Assembly (NCBI RefSeq): GCF_000024565.1
Contig: NC_013515.1
Span: forward strand, 558,001 to 622,000
Direction of reading: 5' to 3'
Origin: Streptobacillus moniliformis DSM 12112
Lineage (GTDB): Bacteria > Fusobacteriota > Fusobacteriia > Fusobacteriales > Leptotrichiaceae
DNA length: 64,000 nt
The position numbers and the translations under genes were made by a program. Below, piece after piece: positions 30,299-38,880 of this stretch (position 1 is its first letter; each line of letters starts with the position of its first letter). Under the pieces are notes generated by a model, which was given only the letters and a program-made list of their open reading frames with translations, did not search any database and had not been told where the DNA came from.

Positions 30299-30327
30299 TT
30301 GACAAATTAATAAAATAAAGGTAAAAT
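30299..30327 (+). promoter_or_regulatory. promoter of a short terminated transcript
   Basis: TTGACA (30299-30304), 17-bp spacer, TAAAAT (30322-30327). Transcription from here would meet a terminator after about 90 nt. Confidence 0.7.
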
Positions 30328-30334
30328 TATATAG

Positions 30335-30424
30335 AACTAATAAAAATAAATGGTATTAATATACTTAGTTGCAATAAATTCAACCTAAGTTTAAAAAAAC
30401 AGGAATTATTTTTCCTGTTTTTTT
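30335..30424 (+). ncRNA. candidate small RNA or attenuator leader upstream of pdp
   Basis: The transcript predicted from the promoter at 30299 carries two hairpins: ACTTAGTTG (30363-30371) with CAA-C-CTAAGT (30381-30390, one bulged C), then a terminator AAAACAGGAA/TTCCTGTTTT (30396-30421) with a T tail. No open reading frame of note lies inside. Because pdp has a second promoter after the terminator, this may be a free small RNA or a conditional leader that adds readthrough to pdp. I do not recognise a known riboswitch. Confidence 0.5.
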
Positions 30425-30433
30425 ATCTGAAAA

Positions 30434-30462
30434 TTGACAAATAGGTAAATTAATACTAATAT
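30434..30462 (+). promoter_or_regulatory. proximal promoter of pdp-deoC-deoD-cdd
   Basis: TTGACA (30434-30439), 17-bp spacer, TAATAT (30457-30462). It is only 15 bases before the pdp start, so the leader would be very short. Confidence 0.6.
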
Positions 30463-30477
30463 ATGAAAGGAAATGTT

Positions 30478-31782
30478 ATGAGAATTGTTGATATTATTCA
30501 AAATAAAAGAGATGGTTTTGAATTAAGTACTGAAGAAATAAAATTCTTATTAAATGAGTACATGCAAGAAAAAGTTCCTGAATATCAAATTGCTTCATTT
30601 TTGATGGCAACATATTTTCAAGGAATGACTGATAGAGAATTAGTTGATTTTACAATGGCTATGAGAAATTCTGGAGATATTATAGAATTTCCTAAAGTAG
30701 ACAAATTCTTAGTTGACAAACATAGTACTGGTGGAGTAGGAGATAAAGTTACAGTAGTACTTGCTCCAATACTTGCATCCCTTGGAATGGCAACAGCTAA
30801 ATTATCTGGTAAAGGTTTAGGGCATACAGGAGGTACTATAGATAAATTTGAATCTATAGAAGGATTTAATTTCTCAAACACTAAAGAAGAATTATCTGAA
30901 ATTGCTATGAAAACAGGAATAGGATTAATGGGTTCTAGTGATAAAATAGTTCCGCTTGATAAAAAGATTTATGCATTAAGAGATGTTACAGCTACCGTTC
31001 CATCAATACCATTAATTGCAAGTAGTATAATGAGTAAAAAATTAGCTATTCAAAATGATGTTATTGTCCTTGATGTTAAAGTTGGTGATGGAGCATTTAT
31101 GAAAACTATTGACATAGCAAGAGAACTTGCTAAAAGAATGGTTGCAATAGGAAAAGGAACTAACAGACAAGTTAAGGTTGTTTTATCTAATATGGATGAA
31201 CCTTTAGGTCATAATATAGGGAATGCTTTAGAAATAATAGAAGGAATAGAAGCATTAAAAGGGAATATATCAGCAGATTTAAAAGAAGTGGTGTATACAA
31301 TAGTTTCACTTGCTTTAAAAGCTAAAGGAGATATAAAAGAATTATCAGAAGGAAAACAAATTATAGATGATATTATTAAAACTGGTAAACCATTAGATTT
31401 TTTTGCAAACTTCATTAAAGAAAGTGGAGGAAATCCAGAAATAATAAATGACTATAATTTACTTCCTACAGCTAAAAATTGTTTAGAAGTTAGATCAGTA
31501 TCTTCTGGAATAGTAACTAAGATAAAGACAGAAGAAATAGGTAAGGCTGCTATGGTTATAGGTGCTGGAAGAGAAACTAAGGAATCTATTATAGATCATG
31601 CAGTTGGAATTAGAATACTAAAAAAAGTAGGAGATAAAGTAGAAAAAGATGAAGTAATTGCAAAAATTTACTATAATGATGAAAGTAAAGTAAATGCTTC
31701 AAAAGAGATGATACTTGAATCATATGTTATTGGAAATGAAAAATTAGAAGTAATAACACCAATATTAGATATTATAGAATAA
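30478..31782 (+). CDS. pdp: pyrimidine-nucleoside phosphorylase
   Basis: Cleaves uridine, thymidine and deoxyuridine with phosphate to free base and (deoxy)ribose-1-phosphate. 434 residues, the usual length. The thymidine-phosphorylase signature SGKGLGHTGGTIDKFES and KHSTGGVGDKV (phosphate site) are present. The start at 30478 (MRIVDIIQNKRDG) matches the family better than the in-frame ATG at 30463. It begins a nucleoside-catabolism operon pdp-deoC-deoD-cdd directly downstream of the nucleoside importer. Confidence 0.95.
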   Translation: MRIVDIIQNKRDGFELSTEEIKFLLNEYMQEKVPEYQIASFLMATYFQGMTDRELVDFTMAMRNSGDIIEFPKVDKFLVDKHSTGGVGDKVTVVLAPILASLGMATAKLSGKGLGHTGGTIDKFESIEGFNFSNTKEELSEIAMKTGIGLMGSSDKIVPLDKKIYALRDVTATVPSIPLIASSIMSKKLAIQNDVIVLDVKVGDGAFMKTIDIARELAKRMVAIGKGTNRQVKVVLSNMDEPLGHNIGNALEIIEGIEALKGNISADLKEVVYTIVSLALKAKGDIKELSEGKQIIDDIIKTGKPLDFFANFIKESGGNPEIINDYNLLPTAKNCLEVRSVSSGIVTKIKTEEIGKAAMVIGAGRETKESIIDHAVGIRILKKVGDKVEKDEVIAKIYYNDESKVNASKEMILESYVIGNEKLEVITPILDIIE

Positions 31783-31800
31783 AAAATAGGAGGAATAATT

Positions 31801-32469
31801 ATGTTAAATATTGCTAAATATATTGATCATACAGTATTAAAAGCAACAACTAAATCATGTGAAATTAAAAAACTTTGTGAGGAAGCAAAAGAATATGGAT
31901 TTTATTCTGTTTGTGTAAATGGTTGTTATGTTAAAGAAGCGAAGCAATTATTAGAAGGAAGTGAAGTTAAAATTGCAGCAGTAGTTGGTTTTCCATTAGG
32001 AGCTATGACTAAAGAAGCTAAGGTTTTTGAAGCAAAAGAAGCTATTTCAAATGGAGCAAATGAAATAGATATGGTTATCAATGTTGGTAAGTTATTAGAA
32101 GGCGATGTTAAATATGTAGAAGATGAAATTCGTGCTATTAAAGAAGCTATAGGTAATAATGTGTTAAAAGTAATAATAGAAACTTGTTATTTAAATGATG
32201 AACAAAAAGTATTAGCTTGTGAGTTATCATTAAATGCTAATGCTGATTTTGTAAAGACATCTACTGGATTTGGTACAGGTGGAGCTACATTTGAAGATGT
32301 TATTTTAATGAAAAAAGTTGTAGGAGATATGGCTGAAGTTAAAGCAAGTGGAGGAGTTAAGAGTCTTGAAACTGCTGAAAAATATATTGAAATAGGAGCT
32401 ACTCGTTTAGGTACAAGTTCAGGAGTTGAAATAGTAACAGGAGCTAAAGTGGATTCAACAAAATATTAA
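31801..32469 (+). CDS. deoC: deoxyribose-phosphate aldolase
   Basis: Class I aldolase that splits 2-deoxyribose-5-phosphate to glyceraldehyde-3-phosphate and acetaldehyde, so that deoxynucleosides feed glycolysis. 222 residues. The Schiff-base Lys is in VKTSTGFGTGGAT, and VVGFPLGAMTKEAK and VKASGGVKSLETAE are typical. A GGAGGAA site lies 18 bases after pdp. Confidence 0.96.
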   Translation: MLNIAKYIDHTVLKATTKSCEIKKLCEEAKEYGFYSVCVNGCYVKEAKQLLEGSEVKIAAVVGFPLGAMTKEAKVFEAKEAISNGANEIDMVINVGKLLEGDVKYVEDEIRAIKEAIGNNVLKVIIETCYLNDEQKVLACELSLNANADFVKTSTGFGTGGATFEDVILMKKVVGDMAEVKASGGVKSLETAEKYIEIGATRLGTSSGVEIVTGAKVDSTKY

Positions 32470-32489
32470 TTATAAAGGAGTGAGTAACC

Positions 32490-33200
32490 ATGGCAACTGC
32501 ACACATAGAAGCAAAAAAAGGAGATATAGCTGAGACTATATTATTACCTGGAGATCCATTAAGAGCAAAATATATTGCAGAAAACTTTTTAGAAAATGTG
32601 GTTCAATACAATAATGTAAGAGGTATGTTAGGATTTACAGGTACTTACAAAGGGAAAAGAATATCTGTACAAGGAACTGGTATGGGTGTACCTTCAATAG
32701 GTATATATACACATGAATTAATAAGTGAATATGGGGTAAAAAATTTAATAAGAATTGGAACTGCTGGTTCAACTAATGCTGATGTTAAAATTAGAGATGT
32801 AGTTGTAGCTTTAGCAGCTTCTACAGATTCAGCAATTAATAAATTAAGATTTAATGGAGCGGACTATGCACCCACAGTAAGTGCAAATCTATTATTTAAA
32901 GTATATGAAGAAGCTAAAAATAAGAATATAAATTTAAAAGCTGGAAATATTCTAACTAGTGATATTTTTTATTCTGATAATGTAAATGAATGGGAAAAAT
33001 GGTCTAAATTTGGAGTGTTGTGTGTTGAAATGGAAACTGCTCAATTATATACAACAGCAGCTAAATTTAATGTAAATGCTTTGACATTGTTAACTATAAG
33101 TGATTCATTAGTTACAGGTGAAACTACTACATCTGAAGAAAGACAAAATACTTTTAATGATATGATTACTTTAGCATTAGATTCTGCAATAACATTTTAA
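32490..33200 (+). CDS. deoD: purine-nucleoside phosphorylase (DeoD type)
   Basis: Hexameric trimer-of-dimers type phosphorylase for inosine, guanosine and adenosine with their deoxy forms. 236 residues. It begins [31 protein letters not shown] in the family manner; [23 protein letters not shown] and the ribose-binding VEMETAQLY are present. Catalytic Asp is in [10 protein letters not shown]. It follows deoC after 20 bases. Confidence 0.95.
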   Translation: MATAHIEAKKGDIAETILLPGDPLRAKYIAENFLENVVQYNNVRGMLGFTGTYKGKRISVQGTGMGVPSIGIYTHELISEYGVKNLIRIGTAGSTNADVKIRDVVVALAASTDSAINKLRFNGADYAPTVSANLLFKVYEEAKNKNINLKAGNILTSDIFYSDNVNEWEKWSKFGVLCVEMETAQLYTTAAKFNVNALTLLTISDSLVTGETTTSEERQNTFNDMITLALDSAITF

Positions 33201-33208
33201 GGAGTAAT

Positions 33209-33628
33209 ATGAATAGATATAGTGAACAAGAAATTAGAAAATATATTGAAAAAGCTAATAATTTATTAGACAGATCTTATAGCCCTTATTCTAAGTATAA
33301 GGTTGCAGCCGTTATGATAGATAGTGAAGGTAATTTACACGAGGGTGTAAATGTTGAAAATGCATCTTATGGTTTAACCATATGTGCTGAAAGAAATGCC
33401 ATAGCATCATCAATTACTAAAGGAATGAAAAAAATTGATTTAATAGTTATTACTGGTGATGTAGACAATCCAATTAGTCCATGTGGAATGTGTAGACAAG
33501 TTATTAGAGAATTTTCTAAAAAAGATACATTAATTGTACTTGCTTCATCTAGGTCAAAAGAATATATTTTATGGACTGTTGAAGAAATGATACCTTATTC
33601 TTTTGGTCCTGAAGATTTAAATAAATAA
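33209..33628 (+). CDS. cdd: cytidine deaminase
   Basis: Zinc enzyme converting cytidine and deoxycytidine to uridine forms, which pdp can then cleave. 139 residues. Zinc ligands are in CAERNAIA and PCGMCRQ (HAE is replaced by CAE, as in the all-cysteine tetrameric type); NVENASYGLTICAE is the substrate loop. It ends the operon and is followed by a terminator. Confidence 0.95.
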   Translation: MNRYSEQEIRKYIEKANNLLDRSYSPYSKYKVAAVMIDSEGNLHEGVNVENASYGLTICAERNAIASSITKGMKKIDLIVITGDVDNPISPCGMCRQVIREFSKKDTLIVLASSRSKEYILWTVEEMIPYSFGPEDLNK

Positions 33629-33649
33629 AATGCCTTAGGGCATTTTTTT
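33627..33649 (+). terminator. terminator after cdd
   Basis: AAAATGCC, loop TTAG, GGCATTTT followed by T. Confidence 0.88.
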
Positions 33650-33684
33650 ATACATTGATTTTAACATATATATTTAATTAGTAC

Positions 33685-33714
33685 TTGATTTTATTAGGTT
33701 TGTTATGTTAAAAT
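33685..33714 (+). promoter_or_regulatory. promoter of hpt-rsmA operon
   Basis: TTGATT (33685-33690), 18-bp spacer, TAAAAT (33709-33714) with an extended TG. Confidence 0.65.
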
Positions 33715-33744
33715 AATAGAAATAAATAAAGAGAGGTAAAGAAA

Positions 33745-34308
33745 GTGAAAGATTGGGAAGCAGGAATAGTAAGAAAGATTATCACAGAAGAACAATTAAA
33801 AGCAAGAATAGAAGAATTAGGAAATCAAATTACTGATGATTATAAAGATGATGATGCAGAATTTATTGTTGTGGGTATATTAAAAGGTTCAATACTATTT
33901 ATGGCAGATTTAATTAGAAAAATAAGATTACCTTTAAAAATAGATTTCATGGAAGTTTCGAGCTATGGAGATAGTTTTGAAACTACTAAAGATGTTAAAA
34001 TTATAAAAGACTTAGATTATTCAGTAAGAGGAAAAAATGTATTAATTGTTGAAGATATAATAGATTCTGGATTAACTTTAAAGAAAATTTTACAACTTAT
34101 TGGTAAAAGAGGACCTAAAAATGTGATTTTATGTACTTTACTTGATAAGGTAACAAAAAGAGAAGTTGATATTAATATACAATATACTGGATTTGAAATT
34201 CCTAATGAATTTGTTTTAGGATATGGTTTAGATTTTATACAAGAATATAGAAATATTCCATATATTGGAGTAATGGATTTAGAAAAGTATGAAAAAGAAA
34301 AAAAATAA
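33745..34308 (+). CDS. hpt: hypoxanthine phosphoribosyltransferase
   Basis: Salvages hypoxanthine and guanine with PRPP to IMP and GMP. 187 residues with a GTG start behind an AGAGGT site. The PRPP-binding VEDIIDSGLTLKKI motif, GILKGSILFMADLIR and DFMEVSSYGDS are the family blocks. It uses the bases set free by deoD. Its 3' end overlaps rsmA by 20 bases. Confidence 0.95.
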   Translation: MKDWEAGIVRKIITEEQLKARIEELGNQITDDYKDDDAEFIVVGILKGSILFMADLIRKIRLPLKIDFMEVSSYGDSFETTKDVKIIKDLDYSVRGKNVLIVEDIIDSGLTLKKILQLIGKRGPKNVILCTLLDKVTKREVDINIQYTGFEIPNEFVLGYGLDFIQEYRNIPYIGVMDLEKYEKEKK

Positions 34309-35110
34309 TGTTGAACATAAACATAAGAAAAAATTTGGACAAAACTTTTTAGATGATAAAATATTATTAGAAAAAATAAAAGAAGTAACCAATATTAGTG
34401 TTAATGATAATATTATTGAAATAGGTCCAGGTATAGGTTTTTTAACATCTATGATATTAGAAAGTGGAGCTAAATTAAAGTCTTTTGAAATTGATAATGA
34501 TTTGATACCAGTTTTAAATAAAAAGTTTGGAAATTATGAAAATTTTGAATTAATACATGTTGATTTTCTTTTATATAACCTTGAAAATATTATGGGAAAA
34601 GGTAAGGAATATAGAGTTATAGCTAATATTCCATATTACATTACTGCACCAATTATAAATAAGCTTTTAGAATTTAAAGATAATATTAAAGATATATATC
34701 TAATGGTTCAAAAAGAAGTTGGAGAAAGGCTTAATTTTGAAAAAAATACTAGTAATAAAGGAGTATTTACTCATGTTGTAGGATTTCATTCTAAAGTAGA
34801 ATATTTATTTACTGTAGAAAAAGAGTTTTTTGATCCAATTCCTAAAGTTGATTCAGCTTTTATTAGAATTAATATAGATAAGGAAGAAAAATATTCTAAA
34901 ATGATTTCTTTTGAGAAATATTTGAAATATGTTAAGGCAAGTTTTGCCTCTAAGAGAAAAAGTATTTCTAATAACCTTAAAACTATAGGAATATCAAAAG
35001 GTATTACAGAGAATGCATTAGTATTTATAGGGAAGAATAATAATAGTAGAGCTGAAGAATTGTCTATAGAAGATTTTATAGCTTTAATTAATATTATAGA
35101 AAAGGGATAA
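34289..35110 (+). CDS. rsmA: 16S rRNA dimethyladenosine transferase
   Basis: KsgA/RsmA methylates the two adjacent adenines in helix 45 of 16S rRNA. 273 residues. The FGQNFLDD N-terminus, SAM-binding EIGPGIGFLT, and catalytic NIPYYITAPI (NIPY motif) are visible. The very basic start (MKKKKNN) lies inside hpt. An RNase M5 domain, its usual genomic partner, is found 2 kb downstream. Confidence 0.96.
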   Translation: MKKKKNNVEHKHKKKFGQNFLDDKILLEKIKEVTNISVNDNIIEIGPGIGFLTSMILESGAKLKSFEIDNDLIPVLNKKFGNYENFELIHVDFLLYNLENIMGKGKEYRVIANIPYYITAPIINKLLEFKDNIKDIYLMVQKEVGERLNFEKNTSNKGVFTHVVGFHSKVEYLFTVEKEFFDPIPKVDSAFIRINIDKEEKYSKMISFEKYLKYVKASFASKRKSISNNLKTIGISKGITENALVFIGKNNNSRAEELSIEDFIALINIIEKG

Positions 35111-35112
35111 AT

Positions 35113-35352
35113 ATGAAAAGTTATGAATATATTATTAGTACAGATAAATATAATATTGATTTTATAAATAAAGTTGTGGAAGCTTATGAAGGTTTAGCTA
35201 TAATAAGAACTCTTGATAGAAAAGAGGGATTAATAAAGCTATTAACTAACACTTATTTTATAGATGATATTAATTTATTAATTGATAAATTTAGAAAAAA
35301 TGGTATAGATATGAAAATACTTGAAGAAAGAGTATGGAAAGGAGAACTATGA
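35113..35352 (+). CDS. DUF4911-like small protein
   Basis: 79-residue acidic-basic protein beginning MKSYEYIISTDKYNIDFIN with the core YEGLAIIRTLDRKEGLIKLL. It resembles the DUF4911 family of short proteins found beside translation genes in Clostridia and Fusobacteria; the assignment is from memory of the motif. No catalytic residues or membrane segment are seen. It lies 2 bases after rsmA and overlaps the khpA ribosome site, so it is coupled to both. Confidence 0.7.
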   Translation: MKSYEYIISTDKYNIDFINKVVEAYEGLAIIRTLDRKEGLIKLLTNTYFIDDINLLIDKFRKNGIDMKILEERVWKGEL

Positions 35353-35603
35353 TGCAAGATTATTATTTAGAATTAGTTAATTTTTGGTTAGAAAATTTAA
35401 CAGGTTCAAGAGAAGGTTATGATATTACTGTTCAAGTTAAAGATAAAAATTACTATATTGATATATTTGCAAATAAGAGTGAAATAGGTAAAATTATAGG
35501 AAAAAATGGTAAAATTATAACTAGTTTAAGAAACCTTGTAGGTTCAATTGCAAATAAGAATAAAGATAATGTAACTTTAAAAATAAGTGAAAAAGAGATA
35601 TAG
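35352..35603 (+). CDS. khpA: KH-domain RNA-binding protein KhpA (YlqC family)
   Basis: 83-residue single KH domain with the GxxG loop in IGKIIGKNGKIITSLRNLV. KhpA pairs with KhpB (Jag) and affects cell elongation and small RNAs in Firmicutes. Two adjacent ATGs (35349, 35352) are possible; 35352 has the better distance from GGAGA. It ends the hpt-rsmA unit before a terminator. Confidence 0.85.
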   Translation: MQDYYLELVNFWLENLTGSREGYDITVQVKDKNYYIDIFANKSEIGKIIGKNGKIITSLRNLVGSIANKNKDNVTLKISEKEI

Positions 35604-35605
35604 TT

Positions 35606-35633
35606 AAAAAGTCTAGTAAAATAGACTTTTTTT
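35606..35633 (+). terminator. terminator after khpA
   Basis: AAAAAGTCTA, loop GTAAAA, TAGACTTTTT, followed by T. Confidence 0.92.
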
Positions 35634-35636
35634 AAT

Positions 35637-35665
35637 TTGTAAAACAGTATAAACTGTGGTATAAT
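35637..35665 (+). promoter_or_regulatory. pepD promoter with inverted repeat in the spacer
   Basis: TTGTAA (35637-35642), 17-bp spacer, TATAAT (35660-35665). The spacer holds a perfect inverted repeat ACAGT-ATAA-ACTGT (35644-35657), placed where a bound repressor would block RNA polymerase. The regulator is unknown. Confidence 0.65.
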
Positions 35666-35703
35666 TTTTTATATAAAACACAATATGTAAAGGAGATTTT
35701 ATT

Positions 35704-37182
35704 ATGGAAAATATGATTACAAAGGGAATATATCCAGAGTTAGTATTTGAATTTTTTGAAAAAATTTCTGCAATACCAAGAGGTTCGGGTAAAGAGAAAA
35801 AAATTAGTGATTGGTTAGTTAATTTTGCAAAAGAAAGAAATCTTGAAGTATATCAAGATGATTACTATAATATAATAATAAAAAAAGATGCGACACCAGG
35901 TTATGAAAAATACCTTCCTTTAATTATACAAGGGCATATAGATATGGTTTGGGAGAAAAATAAAAATGTTGATTTTGATTTTGAAACACAAGGTATTAAA
36001 TTAAAGATAGAAGATGGATTTTTAAAAGCAGATGGAACAACTCTTGGTGCAGATAATGGTATAGCTGTAGCTATGGCACTTGCATTATTAGACTCTAAAG
36101 ATATAGATCATCCAGCATTGGAAATACTTTTAACTTCAGATGAAGAAGTTAATATGAGTGGAGCTGAAAATATTGATGTAAGTAAATTAAAGGCTAAGAA
36201 GATGCTTAATCTTGATACAGAAGAAGTTGGAGCAATTTATGTAAGTAGTGCTGGAGGAGCAACTATTAGATTAACAACTGAAGTTGATAATTTTGAATTA
36301 GAATCAGATGATAATATATATTCATTAGAAATTTTAGGATTAAAGGGTGGTCATTCTGGAGCAGAAATACATTTAAAATTAGGTAATTCAATTAAAATGT
36401 TAATGGAAGCTTTAAAACATCTTGAATTAAAATTTGAATATGAATTAATCTTATTTGATGGTGGAAATAAAGATAATGCTATACCTAGAGAAGCTATCGC
36501 ATATATTGCAACTAAGGCTTCAAAAGAAGAAATTATCGAGTTAATGGATAAATTCATTGATGTTAAAGTTGAGGAATATAAGGAAGAGGAAAGTAATTTA
36601 AGATATGAATTAAATGAGCTAACAGATAAAGAATTAAGAAAAATATCTAAAAGAGATACTAGAAAAGTAGTAGCTTTATACAATGAATTTCCTCATGGTG
36701 TAAGAACTATGAGTAAAAACATAGAAGGTTTAGTACAAACTTCATTAAATTGTGGAGTATTAAAAACTGAAACAATAGGTAATAAGACAATGTTTAAAGT
36801 TAATTCATTACTAAGAAGTTCAAATATAAAAGAATTAGATGAACTGCAAGATTTCTTAATAGATTTAGGTAAAAAATATGAAACTTATGGTGAAAAAGTT
36901 CCTTCATTTTATCCTTGGGAATACAAAGAAGATTCAAGCTTAAGAGAATTAGTTACTAAAGTATTTAAAAATAAATATGGAAAAGAAATTGAAATTAAGG
37001 CAATACATGCAGGGCTTGAATGTGGAATGTTTACAGAAAAAATAAAAGATTTAGATGTAGTTTCATTTGGACCTAATATATTTGGAGCACATACTCCTGA
37101 TGAAAAAATGGAAATAGAAAGTGTAGCCCTAACTTGGAATTATTTATTACAAATTTTAAAAGAATATAATTTAGTTGATTAA
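35704..37182 (+). CDS. pepD: aminoacyl-histidine dipeptidase (M20 family)
   Basis: Cytosolic dinuclear-zinc dipeptidase (PepD, beta-alanyl-histidine type), 492 residues. Metal and catalytic residues: GHID (His78, Asp80), ADNGIAVAMA, TSDEEVNMSG and LDTEEVG; the lid domain starts LKGGHSGAEIH. HAGLECGMF near the C-terminus carries the fifth segment. It provides amino acids from peptides. It has its own promoter and AAAGGAG site; the fusion gene follows after 2 bases. Confidence 0.93.
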   Translation: MENMITKGIYPELVFEFFEKISAIPRGSGKEKKISDWLVNFAKERNLEVYQDDYYNIIIKKDATPGYEKYLPLIIQGHIDMVWEKNKNVDFDFETQGIKLKIEDGFLKADGTTLGADNGIAVAMALALLDSKDIDHPALEILLTSDEEVNMSGAENIDVSKLKAKKMLNLDTEEVGAIYVSSAGGATIRLTTEVDNFELESDDNIYSLEILGLKGGHSGAEIHLKLGNSIKMLMEALKHLELKFEYELILFDGGNKDNAIPREAIAYIATKASKEEIIELMDKFIDVKVEEYKEEESNLRYELNELTDKELRKISKRDTRKVVALYNEFPHGVRTMSKNIEGLVQTSLNCGVLKTETIGNKTMFKVNSLLRSSNIKELDELQDFLIDLGKKYETYGEKVPSFYPWEYKEDSSLRELVTKVFKNKYGKEIEIKAIHAGLECGMFTEKIKDLDVVSFGPNIFGAHTPDEKMEIESVALTWNYLLQILKEYNLVD

Positions 37183-37184
37183 TT

Positions 37185-38300
37185 ATGAAAAAATTAAAAA
37201 TTGATGAAATTATTGTTGTAGAAGGTAAAGATGATGTAACTAGACTATCTCAGGTAATAGATGCAACTATAGTACAACTAAATGGTAGTACTGGACTTAG
37301 CAAAGAAAAAATATCATATATTAATGAATTATCAAAAAGAAAAGATATTTTACTTTTTACAGATCCAGATTTTACTGGGAAAAAAATAAGAGAAAAAATA
37401 AATAAAAATATTGAAGGTAAGGTTATAAATATATATGTTTCCAGAGAAGAAGCAACTAAAAATGGAAATATAGGTGTTGAAAATATTGATAATAAAAAAA
37501 TATATGAAATATTTAGTGAATATTTATCTAAGAGATTAATAGAAAATAAGGATAATAAAAAATATATATATGATATAGAGAAGTTACTTGAAAATGGTTT
37601 AGTGGGAAATAAATTATCTAAATTAAAAAGAGAAATTATAGGAGATATATTAAAAATAGGTTATTATAACTCTAAGGGATTATTATCTATGTTAAATTGC
37701 ATGAATATATCATATTCTGATTTTGAAAATGCAATATTAATGATGAATAAGAAAATAGATAAAAAAGAAAAAATAGGAATTATTTTTGGTAAATTTATTC
37801 CATTACATATGGGACATCTTAATTTTATTAGATATGCTTCAAAAGAGGTAGATAAATTACATGTACTTTTATGTGTTGAAAGGAATAGAGATTTAAAGTT
37901 ATTGATTAATTCAAGTTTACCTAAGATATTAACTGAAAATGATAGAATGTATTATTTAAAAAAAGAATTAGAAATGTTTGCAAATGTTGAAGTACATGTA
38001 TTAAGAGAAGAAGGTATAGCCTATTATCCTAATGGTTGGAGCGAATGGACAGATAGAGTAATTAAGTTTCTTAAAGACAATAATATTAAAATTAATACAG
38101 TATTTACTAATGAAATAGAAGATAAGAATAATTATGAGAAGTTTTTTGTAAATAATGAAGTATTTTCAAAAGAATTAGATGTGCATTTTACAGATCCAGA
38201 AAGATTTGAGTATAATGTTTCATCAACGAAAATACGAAATAATTTTGAAAAATATAAAAGATATTTACCAAAGTCATTACAAGATTTTTTTAGTAGATAA
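37185..38300 (+). CDS. fusion of RNase M5-like TOPRIM domain and NadR-type NMN adenylyltransferase
   Basis: 371 residues. Residues 1-115 match RNase M5 (5S rRNA maturase): IIVVEGKDDV with Glu13, NGSTGL, FTDPDFTGKKIR with Asp60 and Asp62, and GNIGVEN. Residues 196-371 match the NadR adenylyltransferase domain: IIFGKFIPLHMGH (202-211, nucleotide-binding HxGH), NRDLKL, PNGWSEWTDRV and SSTKIR (346-351). NadR's ribosyl-nicotinamide kinase domain is absent. Thus one chain may mature 5S rRNA and make NAD from NMN. A middle linker of about 80 residues fits the rest of RNase M5. No frameshift separates the parts. Confidence 0.82.
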   Translation: MKKLKIDEIIVVEGKDDVTRLSQVIDATIVQLNGSTGLSKEKISYINELSKRKDILLFTDPDFTGKKIREKINKNIEGKVINIYVSREEATKNGNIGVENIDNKKIYEIFSEYLSKRLIENKDNKKYIYDIEKLLENGLVGNKLSKLKREIIGDILKIGYYNSKGLLSMLNCMNISYSDFENAILMMNKKIDKKEKIGIIFGKFIPLHMGHLNFIRYASKEVDKLHVLLCVERNRDLKLLINSSLPKILTENDRMYYLKKELEMFANVEVHVLREEGIAYYPNGWSEWTDRVIKFLKDNNIKINTVFTNEIEDKNNYEKFFVNNEVFSKELDVHFTDPERFEYNVSSTKIRNNFEKYKRYLPKSLQDFFSR

Positions 38301-38305
38301 AAAAG

Positions 38306-38334
38306 TTGACAAATGCAATAACTTATGATAGAAT
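38306..38334 (+). promoter_or_regulatory. promoter of rpmG-tRNA-Trp-secE-nusG-rplKA
   Basis: TTGACA (38306-38311), 17-bp spacer, TAGAAT (38329-38334) with an extended TG. It lies right after the fusion gene. Confidence 0.8.
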
Positions 38335-38400
38335 TAAAAAGCTGATATAAAATCAGTATCTGTATTACCAATACAAATTTTTATATTGGGAGGAATGAAA

Positions 38401-38550
38401 ATGAGAGTACAAGTTATTTTAGAATGCACTGAAACAAAGTTAAGACATTATGTTACAACTAAGAACAAAAAAACTCATCCTGAAAGAATTGAGTTAAGAA
38501 AATACAACCCAGTGTTAAAAAGATATTCTCTATATAGAGAAGTAAAATAA
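38401..38550 (+). CDS. rpmG: 50S ribosomal protein L33, zinc-free type
   Basis: 49 residues: [20 protein letters not shown], then [17 protein letters not shown]. It is bL33 by position (before tRNA-Trp and secE) and by sequence. Only one Cys of the four zinc ligands remains, so it is the C-minus form. A GGGAGGA site lies 6 bases upstream. Confidence 0.93.
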   Translation: MRVQVILECTETKLRHYVTTKNKKTHPERIELRKYNPVLKRYSLYREVK

Positions 38551-38561
38551 TTATTTAAAAT

Positions 38562-38636
38562 AGGCCAGTAGTTCAATGGTAGAGCGTCGGTCTCCAAAAC
38601 CGAATGTTGTAGGTTCGAGTCCTATCTGGCCTGCCA
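38562..38636 (+). tRNA. tRNA-Trp (CCA anticodon)
   Basis: Cloverleaf visible: acceptor AGGCCAG/CTGGCCT, anticodon stem TCGGT/ACCGA around CTCCAAA (anticodon 38594-38596), T arm with TTCGAGT, discriminator G and encoded CCA (38634-38636). It sits between rpmG and secE, a classical position. Confidence 0.97.
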
Positions 38637-38659
38637 TTTTAAGAATATGGAGTTAATAT

Positions 38660-38866
38660 ATGAAAAAAGAGAAAATGAATTTATTTAATCAAATAATAGC
38701 TGAGTATAAACAAGTACAATGGCCAAGTAAGGCTGAGGTCTTTCAAGTTACTATAGTAGTATTATTAATAACTTTATTTGTTTCTTTGATGATATTAATA
38801 TTTGATTTTGGCTTTACAACATTTATGGATAGATTTTCAAGCATTGTAAAATCGCTATTTAGTTAG
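38660..38866 (+). CDS. secE: preprotein translocase subunit SecE
   Basis: 68-residue single-helix clamp of the SecYEG channel. The amphipathic segment IIAEYKQVQWPSKAEVFQVT precedes one transmembrane helix (VVLLITLFVSLMILIF), as in Gram-positive SecE. It starts 24 bases after tRNA-Trp and nusG follows. Confidence 0.95.
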   Translation: MKKEKMNLFNQIIAEYKQVQWPSKAEVFQVTIVVLLITLFVSLMILIFDFGFTTFMDRFSSIVKSLFS

Positions 38867-38880
38867 GGGGCTGAAGACTA

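Noticed and set aside
30363-30400. preQ1-like or purine riboswitch before pdp
   Set aside because: There is a stem followed by an A-rich tail, but the conserved core bases of either class are absent.
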